The notes: generated from the letters alone by a model not told the origin. DNA of 34,803 nt from an uncultured Eubacteriales bacterium (GCA_934394855.1 CAKRRH010000020.1:1-34803), one strand, 5' to 3'; positions 15,177 to 23,075 are shown, counted from the stretch's first letter. A program made the numbers and translations.

Positions 15177-15854
15177 ATGTATAAAAAAATCGGACTTGTA
15201 ATTGCGGACGACGCCGAATTTGCCCCAGTTTTGCAAATATCGGACGAGCTTGGCGGCGAAAAATTTACCCGTCACGGCAGAGATTATTGCAGATTTTTTA
15301 AAAACGGAGTTGAGTTTGTCGCAATCTGGTCAAAGGTCGGCAAGGTCAATGCGGCGGCAATGACGGCGGCGCTGATTTGCGAAGAAAAGCCCGAGTGCAT
15401 AATCAATTTCGGACTGTCGGGCGCTGTCAGCGGCGTATTTAAAAATGAGCTTGTGCTCGGCACAAAATTCATCGAGCATGATTTTGACCTGACATCTCTC
15501 GGCTATGAGCTTGGACAAAAACCGCAGGAAAAATATATATTTGAATCCGACCCCGAACTGAACAGCGTCATCTTGAATGCCGACACTTCAATATGCAAGG
15601 GCGTTTGTGTGACCGGCGACATTTTTATCACCACAAAAGAAAAGCGTGACACCGTCGTGTCAAAATTCGGCGCTAACTGCTGCGACATGGAGACTGCGGC
15701 AATCGCCTCGGTTTGTTATGATTTTAAGCTGCCGTTTGCATCGCTCAGATATATGTCGGACGATGCGGACGACGCGGCAATTACGACCTATCGCAAGATA
15801 TATGAACTGAAAAAAGACAGCATGATCAGGATAATTCTCAAAGCATTTTGCTGA
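15177..15854 (+). CDS. 5'-methylthioadenosine/S-adenosylhomocysteine nucleosidase-like protein
   Basis: A nucleoside phosphorylase-superfamily enzyme of 225 residues that would cleave adenine from methylthioadenosine or S-adenosylhomocysteine. METAAIASVC, with Glu172, corresponds to the ribose-binding MEGAAIAQVC of MtnN, and YMSDDADD, with Asp195, to the catalytic SD.AD segment. INFGLSGAV matches the phosphate-type glycine loop region. The open frame extends 18 codons upstream, but the true start is this ATG: GGAGTG lies 8 nt before it, and the upstream stretch is the terminator hairpin of the previous gene. If it accepts SAH, its product S-ribosylhomocysteine is the substrate of luxS at 32420. 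Confidence 0.82.
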   Translation: MYKKIGLVIADDAEFAPVLQISDELGGEKFTRHGRDYCRFFKNGVEFVAIWSKVGKVNAAAMTAALICEEKPECIINFGLSGAVSGVFKNELVLGTKFIEHDFDLTSLGYELGQKPQEKYIFESDPELNSVILNADTSICKGVCVTGDIFITTKEKRDTVVSKFGANCCDMETAAIASVCYDFKLPFASLRYMSDDADDAAITTYRKIYELKKDSMIRIILKAFC

Positions 15855-15957
15855 AAATCGGTTTTTGCAATGTCGAAAACCCACGAATTATCAACCAAAA
15901 ACGGCACTGAAATGTTGTTATTCGGCATTATTATACCGCAAATTGCATGATTTTAGG

Positions 15958-15981
15958 GTGAAAATTTCTTTAGTTTTTCAC
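15958..15981. other. Small inverted repeat in the gap before mazG
   Basis: GTGAAAA pairs with TTTTCAC around a 10-base loop. The 225-bp gap (15855-16079) otherwise shows only the mazG promoter. There is no T-run on the plus strand, so it is not a convincing terminator. Confidence 0.35.
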
Positions 15982-16019
15982 AAAAATAGCCTTCGTTTGC
16001 AAAATATTGCTAAAATCAC

Positions 16020-16048
16020 TTGCAAAAACAACCGCAATGGGGTAGAAT
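16020..16048 (+). promoter_or_regulatory. Predicted sigma-A promoter of mazG
   Basis: TTGCAA, 17 bp, TAGAAT, ending 31 bp before the mazG ATG. Confidence 0.7.
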
Positions 16049-16079
16049 ATATTAAGCATTCAGAGGATTTAAGAAAATT

Positions 16080-16874
16080 ATGGTAGATTTTGAATTTAAA
16101 AACGAATACGACATAAACGACCTTGTCGAGATCACAAAAATCCTGCGAAGTGAAAACGGCTGTTCATGGGACAAGGAACAGACACACGATTCGATTCGCA
16201 ACGACTTTTTGGAAGAGGCATATGAAGTTGCCGACGCAATCGACAATGATGATAAATCGGCGCTTTGCGAAGAGCTTGGCGATGTTTTGCTCCAGGTCGT
16301 TTTTCATTCGCAAATCGAAACCGAACAGAATAATTTCAATTTTGACAATGTTGCGGACGGAATCTGCAAAAAGCTGATTTTGCGTCATCCTCATGTATTT
16401 GGAGATGTCAAAGCGGACAGCACGGAGAAGGTGCTTGAAAACTGGGACAAGATCAAAATGGAGGAAAAGCATCAGCAAAGCTATACCGACACGCTTGACG
16501 CTGTTCCGAAAGCGTTTCCGGCGCTGATGAGAGCGCAAAAGGTTCAAAAGAGAGCGGCTAAGGCAAATTTTGATTGGTCGGACATAAACGAACCGCTTTT
16601 GAAAGTCGGCGAAGAGCTTGACGAGCTTGAAGAAGCGATCGAGGGCGGCTGCAAGGGTCATATTTTTGAAGAATTCGGCGATCTTTTGTTTGCGGCGGTC
16701 AATGTATCTCGGTTTTTGAAGATTGATTCGGAGCAGGCGCTGTCTGCGGCGACAGATAAATTTATCGACAGATTTGAAAAGGTCGAAAAGCTTTGCAACG
16801 AACGAGGAATCGACATGAGCAAATCCGATTTAGAGACGCTTGACGAAATTTGGGACGAGGTCAAAAAGCTGTAA
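16080..16874 (+). CDS. mazG: Nucleoside triphosphate pyrophosphohydrolase MazG
   Basis: Hydrolyses (d)NTPs to monophosphates and pyrophosphate, cleaning the nucleotide pool. At 264 residues it has the two-repeat form. The N-terminal half has the signature LRSENGCSWDKEQTH followed by the EE...ELGD metal-binding helices (FLEEAYEVADAI, ELGDVLLQVVFHSQI) and HPHVFGD. The C-terminal half repeats the pattern in KVGEELDELEEAI and EFGDLLFAAVN. AGAGGAT lies about 11 nt before the ATG. The order mazG, hup, rqcP is the conserved yabN-hup-yabO neighbourhood of Firmicutes. The spoVT/tetrapyrrole-methylase part often fused to it in Bacillus YabN is absent here. Confidence 0.95.
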   Translation: MVDFEFKNEYDINDLVEITKILRSENGCSWDKEQTHDSIRNDFLEEAYEVADAIDNDDKSALCEELGDVLLQVVFHSQIETEQNNFNFDNVADGICKKLILRHPHVFGDVKADSTEKVLENWDKIKMEEKHQQSYTDTLDAVPKAFPALMRAQKVQKRAAKANFDWSDINEPLLKVGEELDELEEAIEGGCKGHIFEEFGDLLFAAVNVSRFLKIDSEQALSAATDKFIDRFEKVEKLCNERGIDMSKSDLETLDEIWDEVKKL

Positions 16875-16907
16875 AATCAAGGCACAAACAGCAAGGTAAC
16901 TTATGCT

Positions 16908-16927
16908 TTTAACGGTGAGCCGTTAAA
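16908..16927. promoter_or_regulatory. Hairpin or operator between mazG and hup
   Basis: TTTAACGG, TGAG, CCGTTAAA: a perfect 8-bp stem 34 bp after mazG and 33 bp before the hup ATG. It has no T-run, so a role as an operator, an mRNA stabiliser or a processing site fits better than a terminator. Confidence 0.4.
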
Positions 16928-16960
16928 TATATACACACAACATTAGGAGGATATACAAAA

Positions 16961-17233
16961 ATGAACAAATCAGAATTAGTTAGCTCAGTAGCAGAAAAAG
17001 CAGGTCTTTCAAAGAAAGACGCAGACAAGGCAGTTGCAGCCGTAATCGATTCAGTAGTAGAAGCTCTTTCAAAGGGCGACAAGGTAGCTCTCGTTGGCTT
17101 TGGTACATTTGAAGTACACAGCCGCAACGCAAGAACAGGTCTTAACCCGAGAACAAAAGAAAAAATCGAAATCCCGGCAACAAAAGTTCCGGCTTTCAAG
17201 GCTGGCAGCCAGTTCAAAGAAGCTGTTAAATAA
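16961..17233 (+). CDS. hup: HU-family DNA-binding protein
   Basis: A 90-residue histone-like protein that binds and bends DNA as a dimer. MNKSELVSSVAEKAGLSKKDADKAV forms the helical body. GFGTFEVHSRNARTGLNPRT includes the DNA-intercalating arm with the conserved proline, and the tail VPAFKAGSQFKEAVK is diagnostic. Both stretches are cited here by landmark only. A textbook AGGAGG lies 10 nt upstream, and codon choice (GCA, CTT, AAG) differs from its neighbours in the way seen for gdhA and fba, consistent with very high expression. Its own transcript probably starts in the mazG-hup gap. Confidence 0.97.
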   Translation: MNKSELVSSVAEKAGLSKKDADKAVAAVIDSVVEALSKGDKVALVGFGTFEVHSRNARTGLNPRTKEKIEIPATKVPAFKAGSQFKEAVK

Positions 17234-17266
17234 TTTGATTTAACGCTCAAACATTTTTGTGCATTT

Positions 17267-17311
17267 ATCGGCTCAGGCATGCCCTTTTTTCGGGTCATTG
17301 TTTGAGCCGAT
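17267..17311 (+). terminator. Possible terminator after hup
   Basis: ATCGGCTCA pairs with TGAGCCGAT around a second weak stem, followed by TTGTGTTGTT. The tail is T-rich but interrupted, so some read-through into rqcP is likely. Confidence 0.5.
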
Positions 17312-17353
17312 TTGTGTTGTTCCTACTAAGATTTTTGAGAGGTATATATTATA

Positions 17354-17596
17354 ATGAGATTGGACAAATATTTAAAGGTATCGAGAATTATCAAGCGCAG
17401 AACGGTTGCGAACGAGGCTTGCGACGGCGGTCGTGTGCTGATAAACGGAAAAGCCGCCCGTGCGTCATATGATGTCAAGGTCGGCGACGTAATTGAGATT
17501 GCGTTCGGTTCAAAGCCGTTTAAAGCAAGAGTGACCGATGTTAAGGAATATACTAAAAAAGACGACGCCGCTTTGCTTTATGAAATTATCGACTGA
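17354..17596 (+). CDS. rqcP: S4-domain RNA-binding protein RqcP (YabO-like)
   Basis: An 80-residue single S4 domain: MRLDKYLKVSRIIKRRTVANE, then GRVLINGKAARASYDVKVGD, as in Bacillus YabO/RqcP. RqcP works with RqcH in C-terminal alanine tailing of nascent chains on obstructed 50S subunits. The position after mazG and hup supports RqcP over the related heat-shock protein HslR. GAGAGG lies 12 nt before the ATG. In Bacillus the sporulation genes yabP and yabQ and then divIC follow; here a strong terminator and an opposite-strand SASP gene follow instead. Confidence 0.9.
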   Translation: MRLDKYLKVSRIIKRRTVANEACDGGRVLINGKAARASYDVKVGDVIEIAFGSKPFKARVTDVKEYTKKDDAALLYEIID

Positions 17597-17622
17597 TGCG
17601 TTATGTAGTGAATATATAGTCT

Positions 17623-17661
17623 ATCGGAGCGCCCGAAAACGGTTCGGGTGCTCCGATTTTT
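17623..17661 (+). terminator. Strong intrinsic terminator after rqcP
   Basis: A 15-bp stem (ATCGGAGCGCCCGAA against TTCGGGTGCTCCGAT, one G-T pair) with a five-base loop and a TTTTT tail. It lies 26 bp after the rqcP stop, between two converging genes. Confidence 0.93.
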
Positions 17662-17671
17662 GTTCAAATGG

Positions 17672-17860
17672 TTATTTCATTGAGTTTTCGTATGATTCGA
17701 TCATCTTTTTAACCATCTGACCGCCGACTGAACCTGCCTGACGGCTTGTAAGATCGCCGTTGTAGCCGTTTTTAAGGTTTACGCCAACCTCTGAAGCCGC
17801 TTCCATCTTGAAACGATCCATTGCTTCTCTTGCCTGCGGTACCATTGCCGATTTTGCCAT
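17672..17860 (-). CDS. Alpha/beta-type small acid-soluble spore protein
   Basis: A 62-residue DNA-coating protein of the dormant spore. MVPQAREAMDRFKMEAASEVGV contains the GPR protease recognition region (KMEAASEVGV, usually K-EIA-E-GV), and LTSRQAGSVGGQMVKKMI is the conserved C-terminal DNA-binding half; both are cited by landmark. AAAGGAGTG lies 7 nt before the ATG. Expression should depend on the forespore factor sigma-G, but I could not find a convincing sigma-G promoter. Its presence marks the organism as a probable spore former. Confidence 0.95.
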   Translation of the reverse strand: MAKSAMVPQAREAMDRFKMEAASEVGVNLKNGYNGDLTSRQAGSVGGQMVKKMIESYENSMK

Positions 17861-17985
17861 TGTGTTTCACTCCTTTTCATTTTTGTTTTGCGTTTGCAGT
17901 AATAGTTTGAGTATTCATACGCTGTTTATTTGTGAAAAATTTTGCCACATTTTTTGTTATTTTTTATTTGTAAAAAAATATTTTC

Positions 17986-18019
17986 GGGGAAGAACTTTTT
18001 CGAGAAAAAGATTCTCCCC
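17986..18019. repeat. Palindromic hairpin repeat (family A, copy 5)
   Basis: GGGGAAGAACTTTTTC against GAAAAAGATTCTCCCC, with small mismatches and a CGAG-type loop. It is nearly the reverse complement of copy 12. Confidence 0.8.
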
Positions 18020-18109
18020 CGAACCCTCTCTCAAAAAGCTTTATTTATGGAATATTTTTCATTATTTATTGCGTTACAATACAACCTACTTCTAACTATT
18101 CATAAAACC

Positions 18110-18136
18110 GTAGGGTGCGTCGTCCCCGGCGCACCG
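18110..18136 (+). repeat. GTAGGGTGCG hairpin repeat (family C, copy 2)
   Basis: GGTGCG pairs with CGCACC around TCGTCCCCGG. Confidence 0.8.
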
Positions 18137-18172
18137 CATACCAGCAACATCTGAATTTATATTGTACAAACC

Positions 18173-18201
18173 GTAGGGTGCATCGGCATCATACCCACCG
18201 C
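18173..18201 (+). repeat. GTAGGGTGCA repeat (family C, copy 3, weakened stem)
   Basis: It has the same layout as copy 1, including GGCATCATAC, but the right arm reads CCCACC, so the stem is partly lost. It continues into the half copy of family D, as copy 1 continues into the complete one. Confidence 0.7.
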
Positions 18202-18227
18202 ATAAAGCAATAACCACACAACAAAAA

Positions 18228-18248
18228 AACAGAAGTACAAGCTATCCA
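18228..18248 (+). repeat. Half copy of the family D hairpin
   Basis: AACAGAAGTACAAGCTATCC matches 3476-3495, but the returning arm GTACTTCTGTT is missing, so no hairpin forms. Confidence 0.75.
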
Positions 18249-18301
18249 TTTGCGGTATAACTCCCATTATATATTTTTTAAAGAAAATTTTTTGGAAGAG
18301 C

Positions 18302-18335
18302 ACGAGAAACCTTTTTTATAAAAAAGGTTTCTCGT
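18302..18335. repeat. Palindromic hairpin repeat (family A, copy 6)
   Basis: A perfect 16-bp stem, ACGAGAAACCTTTTTT, with a two-base AT loop. Confidence 0.88.
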
Positions 18336-18401
18336 AAAATAAATAAAATAATAAAAATCGGCGCACATTTTTGACAATGATAAAAAAATATCAAAAAGCG
18401 A

Positions 18402-18430
18402 TTGATTTTTCAAAGGATATGCACTATAAT
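18402..18430 (+). promoter_or_regulatory. Predicted sigma-A promoter of fba
   Basis: TTGATT, 17 bp, TATAAT. The -10 is perfect and lies 40 bp before the fba ATG. Confidence 0.78.
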
Positions 18431-18470
18431 ATAAGAAGAAAACTATTATCAAACGGAGGATGTATATATT

Positions 18471-19334
18471 ATGTTAGTTTCAGCAAAAGATATGCTTAAC
18501 AAAGCAAAAGCAGGCCACTACGCTGTCGGCCAGTTCAACATCAACAATCTTGAGTGGACAAAGGCTGTTCTTCAGACAGCACAGGAGAACAACTCACCTG
18601 TAATTCTCGGTGTTTCGGAAGGCGCAGGAAAATATATGTGCGGCTACAACACAGTTGCAGGCATGGTAAACGGAATGCTTGAAACACTCAAGATCACAGT
18701 TCCGGTTGCTCTTCATCTTGACCACGGTTCATATGAAGGTGCATTTGCGGCAATGGACGCAGGCTTCTCATCTGTAATGTTCGACGGCTCACACTATGAG
18801 ATCAACGAGAACATCGAAAAGACAAAAGAAATCATTGCAGCAGCAGCCGCTAAGGGCATTTCGGTTGAAGCTGAAGTCGGTGCAATCGGTGGCGAAGAAG
18901 ACGGCGTCATCGGCGGCGGCGAAGTTGCTGACCCGAAGGAATGCAAAATGATCGCTGACCTCGGCGTTACAATGCTCGCAGCAGGTATCGGCAACATTCA
19001 CGGCAAATATCCGGCTAACTGGAAAGGTCTTAACTTTGATGTTTTGGCAGAGATTCAGGAGCTTACAGGAACAATGCCGCTCGTACTTCACGGTGGCACA
19101 GGTATCCCGGCTGACATGATCAAAAAGGCAATTTCACTCGGCGTTTCAAAGATCAATGTAAACACAGAGTGCCAGCTCAGCTTTGCAGAAGCTACCCGTA
19201 AATATATTGAAGCAGGCAAAGACCTCGAAGGCAAGGGATTTGACCCGAGAAAGCTTCTTGCACCGGGCACTGAAGCAATCAAAGCAACCGTTAAAGAGAA
19301 AATGGAACTCTTCGGTTCAATCGACAAAGCATAA
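18471..19334 (+). CDS. fba: Class II fructose-1,6-bisphosphate aldolase
   Basis: A zinc-dependent glycolytic aldolase that splits fructose-1,6-bisphosphate into two triose phosphates. Zinc and catalytic residues are visible in LHLDHGS (His82, Asp84, His85), in VEAEVGAIGGEEDG, in GNIHGKY and in LHGGTG. INVNTECQL supplies the phosphate-binding loop. At 287 residues it has the usual short clostridial length. GGAGGA lies 12 nt before the ATG. Codon choice resembles gdhA and hup, in line with high expression. It has its own promoter (18402-18430) and terminator (19358-19393), so it is a single-gene unit. Confidence 0.97.
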   Translation: MLVSAKDMLNKAKAGHYAVGQFNINNLEWTKAVLQTAQENNSPVILGVSEGAGKYMCGYNTVAGMVNGMLETLKITVPVALHLDHGSYEGAFAAMDAGFSSVMFDGSHYEINENIEKTKEIIAAAAAKGISVEAEVGAIGGEEDGVIGGGEVADPKECKMIADLGVTMLAAGIGNIHGKYPANWKGLNFDVLAEIQELTGTMPLVLHGGTGIPADMIKKAISLGVSKINVNTECQLSFAEATRKYIEAGKDLEGKGFDPRKLLAPGTEAIKATVKEKMELFGSIDKA

Positions 19335-19357
19335 TTTTTGCCGTAACAATAACAATA

Positions 19358-19393
19358 AAATCCGTCATGAATTTATCCTCATGGCGGATTTTT
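19358..19393 (+). terminator. Intrinsic terminator after fba
   Basis: AAATCCGTCATGA pairs with TCATGGCGGATTT (13 bp with one G-T), followed by TTTTT in register. Confidence 0.9.
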
Positions 19394-19441
19394 CATCTTT
19401 GGTCGGAAAGCAACTCTGACCGATCGTTATAAGGAGACTGA

Positions 19442-20224
19442 ATGATCATGAACATTGCGGTAATCACCGGGGCAAGCTCGGGAATGGGTCGTGAATTTGT
19501 AAATCAAATGCAAAACGACAGCGAAATTGACGAAATGTGGTTAATTGCAAGAAACGAACAGCGGCTGATCGACACGGCAAAGGTCATCAAAAAGCCTGTT
19601 CGCATAATGCCGCTCGACCTTACAAGCACCGATTGTCTTGAAAAATATAAATCGGAGCTTGAAAAAATAAAGCCGAATGTTAGGGTGCTCGTAAATTGCA
19701 GCGGATATGGGAAATTCGGCTCATATAGCGATATTTCGGTCGATGTGAGCATGAACATGATCGATTTGAATGTAAAAGCCTATGTTTATATGACCGAGGT
19801 CACCTTGCCGTATATGACAAACGGTGCAAGAATCATTCAGCTTTGCTCCTGTTCTGCATTTCAGCCGCTTCCATACATGAACACCTATTCCTCCACAAAA
19901 GCGTTCGTTTTAAGCTACACACGGGCGCTGAACGCCGAACTTAAACCCCGTCGAATTCATGCGCTATGCGTGACGCCTTGTTGGGTCAAGACTAATTTCA
20001 TTGATAACGCAAAGGAAAATGCGGGTAGTGAAATTATAAATTTTTCAAACATCAGCGAGGCAAAAGATGTTGTTGCAAAAGCAATCAAAGACAGTTATAA
20101 TTTTAATAGAGATACATCGGTCTATGGCACAATCACAAAACTGCAACATCTGTCCGCAAAGCTGTTTTCTCATAAAATCGCAATGAAGATTTGGATGAAA
20201 ATGCAGAAAATCGACCGAAAATGA
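19442..20224 (+). CDS. Short-chain dehydrogenase/reductase
   Basis: An NAD(P)-dependent oxidoreductase of 260 residues. TGASSGMG (9-16) is the dinucleotide-binding loop, NCSG (85-88) replaces the usual NNAG, a Ser lies in LCSCSAF (about 136-138), and Tyr149-SST-Lys153 is the catalytic pair. LNAELKPRRIHALCVTPCWVKT matches the classical SDR C-terminal half (cited by landmark). The substrate is unknown. The ATG used lies 7 nt after AAGGAG; a second in-frame ATG two codons later is possible but less well spaced. It follows the fba terminator and precedes coaX by 68 bp. Confidence 0.9.
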   Translation: MIMNIAVITGASSGMGREFVNQMQNDSEIDEMWLIARNEQRLIDTAKVIKKPVRIMPLDLTSTDCLEKYKSELEKIKPNVRVLVNCSGYGKFGSYSDISVDVSMNMIDLNVKAYVYMTEVTLPYMTNGARIIQLCSCSAFQPLPYMNTYSSTKAFVLSYTRALNAELKPRRIHALCVTPCWVKTNFIDNAKENAGSEIINFSNISEAKDVVAKAIKDSYNFNRDTSVYGTITKLQHLSAKLFSHKIAMKIWMKMQKIDRK

Positions 20225-20292
20225 TATATAATGTAACCAAACGGCTACAAATTGATACTTACTAACAGCCATCATTTAAGGAGTGGTGAAAA

Positions 20293-21060
20293 ATGCTGCT
20301 TACAATTGACATCGGAAATACAAATATTACGCTCGGCATTTATAACGGCGACAAGCTCAATTTTGTTTCGAGAATTGCAACCGAACGGGAAAAAACCGCC
20401 GATCAATATGCAATCGAGCTTAGAAATATTTTTCATATATATAACATTTCAAAATTAGACATTGACGGTTCGATTATCAGCTCGGTAGTGCCAGAGCTTT
20501 CGACCTCGCTCAAAAAAGCGATGATTTTGCTTACCGGCAAAGCGCCGATGATTGTCGGACCGGGAATCAAAACAGGACTTGATATCAGAATCGACAACCC
20601 TTCCCAGCTTGGTGCAGACTTGGCTGTCGGCGCAGTTGCGGCTTTGGCAAAATATGACCTGCCCTGCATAATCTTTGATCTCGGCACGGCGACAACGATC
20701 AGCGTGCTTGGCAAAAACGGTGAGTTTTTGGGCGGCAGCATTTCCGCAGGCGTCGGAGTATCGCTCAATGCACTGACCGACAGAACCTCAATGCTTCCGA
20801 AAATCAGCATTGAAACGCCGAAAAAAGCAATCGGCAAAAACACGATTGAATCAATGCAGTCGGGATTGATTTTGGGAGCTGCGGCAATGCTTGACGGGCT
20901 GACAAAGCGAATGGAAGATGAGATCGGCGCAAAAGCAACGCTTGTCGCAACAGGCGGACTTGCACCCGAAATAATTAAAAACTGCGAAAGAGAGATTATT
21001 TTTGACGATAATCTTTTGCTCGACGGACTCAAAATAATATACGACAAAAACAAAAAATAA
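20293..21060 (+). CDS. coaX: Type III pantothenate kinase
   Basis: Phosphorylates pantothenate in the first step of CoA synthesis. At 255 residues it has the ASKHA-fold landmarks of CoaX: LLTIDIGNTNITLGIY with Asp6 at the start, EREKTADQYA, PSQLGADLAVGAVAA with the pantothenate-site Asp, IIFDLGTATT, GGSISAGVGVSLNAL and VATGGLAPEI near the end. It is not of the feedback-inhibited CoaA class. AAGGAG lies 10 nt before the ATG. The following gene is an ECF S-component, which by context probably imports pantothenate. Confidence 0.95.
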   Translation: MLLTIDIGNTNITLGIYNGDKLNFVSRIATEREKTADQYAIELRNIFHIYNISKLDIDGSIISSVVPELSTSLKKAMILLTGKAPMIVGPGIKTGLDIRIDNPSQLGADLAVGAVAALAKYDLPCIIFDLGTATTISVLGKNGEFLGGSISAGVGVSLNALTDRTSMLPKISIETPKKAIGKNTIESMQSGLILGAAAMLDGLTKRMEDEIGAKATLVATGGLAPEIIKNCEREIIFDDNLLLDGLKIIYDKNKK

Positions 21061-21175
21061 AGCGTTCAAAGGGGAAGTGACCTCTTCCTTTTGATATATA
21101 AAAATTTATTGCGTTGCATCCGTCTGCATATACTGAATATGCAAATTATGCGGAGTAACAGCAGGAGGTATTTTT

Positions 21176-21805
21176 ATGAAAAGCAGATCATCAAACAAGG
21201 TTCAAAGATTGACAACGCTCGCAATTTTTTCAGCGATCGTAGTGGTTGTTCAGCTGTTCTTCGGCAGCTTCACAGTCAACGGAATCAGCTTCAGCGTAGT
21301 TCTTATCCCGATTGTAGTCGGCGGTGCGATTTTGGGACCGTCAGCAGGCACAATACTCGGATTTTTGTTCGGACTGATAACACTGATTAACGGTCTTTGC
21401 TATCGTGACCCGTTCACAGCATTTTTGCTTTACAACACAGGCACAAAGGGTACCGTTGTAACAGTGCTCGTATGCTTGCTCAAAGCAACGCTTGCAGGAC
21501 TTGTTTCGGCGCTCATCTATAAGGCGCTCAAAAATAAAAATCAATATATAGCCGTAATTTTGGCTGCAGCGGCAGCGCCGATCGTCAACACAGGCATATT
21601 CCTGCTCATCATGATTTTAGTTCTTTCAAATGAGCTGGCACAGGTAATGACAAACTTCGGCGTAACAGGCGTCAGCGTTGTAAATTATGCAATATTCGGC
21701 CTTTCGGGAATAAACTTCATTGTTGAATTCCTTGTCAATGTTGTTTTGTCACCGGCGATCTATACACTGATCAAATCAATCTCCAAAGGAAAATTGAAGG
21801 CATAA
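21176..21805 (+). CDS. ECF transporter S-component, probably for pantothenate
   Basis: A membrane substrate-binding protein of 209 residues with about six hydrophobic segments. RLTTLAIFSAIVVVVQLFFG is the first, and VVLIPIVVGGAILGPSAGTILGFLFGLI carries the alanine/glycine-rich face that S-components use to dock to EcfT (cited by landmark). No ATPase or EcfT gene is nearby, so it would share the group II module encoded elsewhere. Its place 115 bp after coaX points to pantothenate (PanT-like), as an inference from context only. AGGAGG lies 7 nt before the ATG. It ends 3 bp before the M24 peptidase gene, so those two are co-transcribed. Confidence 0.85.
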   Translation: MKSRSSNKVQRLTTLAIFSAIVVVVQLFFGSFTVNGISFSVVLIPIVVGGAILGPSAGTILGFLFGLITLINGLCYRDPFTAFLLYNTGTKGTVVTVLVCLLKATLAGLVSALIYKALKNKNQYIAVILAAAAAPIVNTGIFLLIMILVLSNELAQVMTNFGVTGVSVVNYAIFGLSGINFIVEFLVNVVLSPAIYTLIKSISKGKLKA

Positions 21806-21808
21806 TAA

Positions 21809-22867
21809 ATGATTAAAAAATTAAGCTCCGCTTTGCCCGACAACAAAGCATATTTCATTGAAAATCCGCTGAATCTGCGCTATTTGACAAAATGCACGAT
21901 CGACACGGGATTTTTGGTAATATCATCGAAAAAGACATGGTTTCTGACAGATTTCAGATACATTGAGGTCGCAAAAAAATATTTTGAAAACAGCGGCATT
22001 GAGGTCATGATGTATTCAAAGCTGTCGGAGGATCTTAAAAAGATATTTCTTGAAAACGGAATCGATGAGCTTGAAATCGAGGCGGATTATCAACATCTGT
22101 CCGGACTTCCGTTATTTGAAAAATGCTGCCAAAATGTGATTTATGACGGCGGTCTTGAAAAAACAATAAACGAGCAGCGCATGATAAAATCAGCTGACGA
22201 GCTTGAAAACATAAAAGCGGCTCAAAAGCTGACGGATGATGCATTCACTCACATATTGCCATTCATCAAACCGGGTGTTAAAGAGCGTGATATTGCGCTT
22301 GAGATTGAGTTTTTCATGCGCAAGAACGGTGCAGAGGGCGTGTCGTTTGACCTGATAACGATAACAGGCAAAAAAACATCCCTGCCTCACGGAATTCCGG
22401 GTGATGATGTAATAAAATCAGGCGACTTTTTCACAATGGACATTGGCTGCAAGGTCAACGGCTATTGTTCGGACATGACAAGGACGGTTGCGGTCGGCTT
22501 TGTCAGCGACGAGATGAAAAAGGTGTATGAAACGGTTGCGGCGGCGCAAAATGCCGCATTCAGTGTGATTGCACCGGGAGTCGTTTGCCGAGATGTTGAC
22601 AAAGCGGCCAGAGATTTGATATATTCAAGCGGCTACGAGGGCTGTTTCGGTCATGCAACAGGACACAGCGTCGGTTTGTTCATTCATGAGCCGCTGAGCT
22701 TCAGTCTTCGTTGCGACACCGTGCTCAACCCCGGAATGATTATGACGGTCGAGCCGGGAATCTATCTCGAAAACCGTTTCGGCGTGAGAATCGAAGATAT
22801 GATATTCGTCACCGAAAACGGCTTTGAAAATCTCACCAAAAGCGACAAGAGCTTAATTATATTGTAA
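21809..22867 (+). CDS. M24-family aminopeptidase (Xaa-Pro aminopeptidase)
   Basis: A cytoplasmic dimetal aminopeptidase of 352 residues, the short Firmicute form. The five metal ligands are all present: Asp211 (TMDIGCK), Asp222 (CSDMTRT), His286 (GHATGHSVG), Glu315 (VEPGIY) and Glu329 (RIEDM). His194 in LPHG is the usual active-site histidine. The N-terminal ~120 residues form the creatinase/prolidase domain, starting at NLRYLTKCTIDTG. Its start lies 3 bp after the S-component stop and no separate promoter is seen. Family members free N-terminal residues next to proline; the exact preference cannot be read from sequence. Confidence 0.93.
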   Translation: MIKKLSSALPDNKAYFIENPLNLRYLTKCTIDTGFLVISSKKTWFLTDFRYIEVAKKYFENSGIEVMMYSKLSEDLKKIFLENGIDELEIEADYQHLSGLPLFEKCCQNVIYDGGLEKTINEQRMIKSADELENIKAAQKLTDDAFTHILPFIKPGVKERDIALEIEFFMRKNGAEGVSFDLITITGKKTSLPHGIPGDDVIKSGDFFTMDIGCKVNGYCSDMTRTVAVGFVSDEMKKVYETVAAAQNAAFSVIAPGVVCRDVDKAARDLIYSSGYEGCFGHATGHSVGLFIHEPLSFSLRCDTVLNPGMIMTVEPGIYLENRFGVRIEDMIFVTENGFENLTKSDKSLIIL

Positions 22868-22889
22868 ATATTTGATAATGGTATTTTAT

Positions 22890-22923
22890 GCGAGAGAAAC
22901 TTTTTGTAAAAAGTTTCTCTCGC
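22890..22923. repeat. Palindromic hairpin repeat (family A, copy 7)
   Basis: A perfect 16-bp stem, GCGAGAGAAACTTTTT, with a GT loop, 22 bp after the M24 peptidase stop. Confidence 0.9.
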
Positions 22924-22956
22924 GCTCCCCTTAAAAACTTTATATGTTAAATTTAT

Positions 22957-22990
22957 CGGGGAGGACTTTTTTGTAAAAAAGTCCTCCCCG
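22957..22990. repeat. Palindromic hairpin repeat (family A, copy 8)
   Basis: A perfect 16-bp stem, CGGGGAGGACTTTTTT, with a GT loop. It opens composite repeat copy 3. Confidence 0.9.
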
Positions 22991-23075
22991 AACCCCTCTC
23001 AAAAAACTTTATTTATGAGAATTTTTATTATTTATTGCATTATAATACACCCTGCTTTTAACTATTCATAAAACC

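Larger units (their letters stand above)
17986..18136 (+). repeat. Composite dispersed repeat, copy 2
   Basis: A family A hairpin, then GAACCCTCTCTCAAAAAGC, TTTATTTATGG, GCGTTACAATACA, CATAAAACC and the GTAGGGTGCG hairpin, in the same order as at 22957-23103. Confidence 0.82.
17861..18401. other. Repeat-filled intergenic region between SASP and fba
   Basis: I see no gene. Contents in order: the SASP upstream region, composite repeat copy 2, a second family C hairpin, a half copy of family D, a family A hairpin, then the fba promoter. Several short open frames here lack ribosome sites and run across repeats. Confidence 0.8.

Noticed and set aside
17861..17960. A sigma-G promoter for the SASP gene
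   Set aside because: A GAATA-like -35 is present, but no CATxxTA-like -10 lies at the right distance, so I did not list it.
21061..21175. A riboswitch before the ECF S-component
   Set aside because: Only short hairpins (such as GCATAT/ATATGC) are visible. There is no conserved aptamer that I recognise and no clear terminator.
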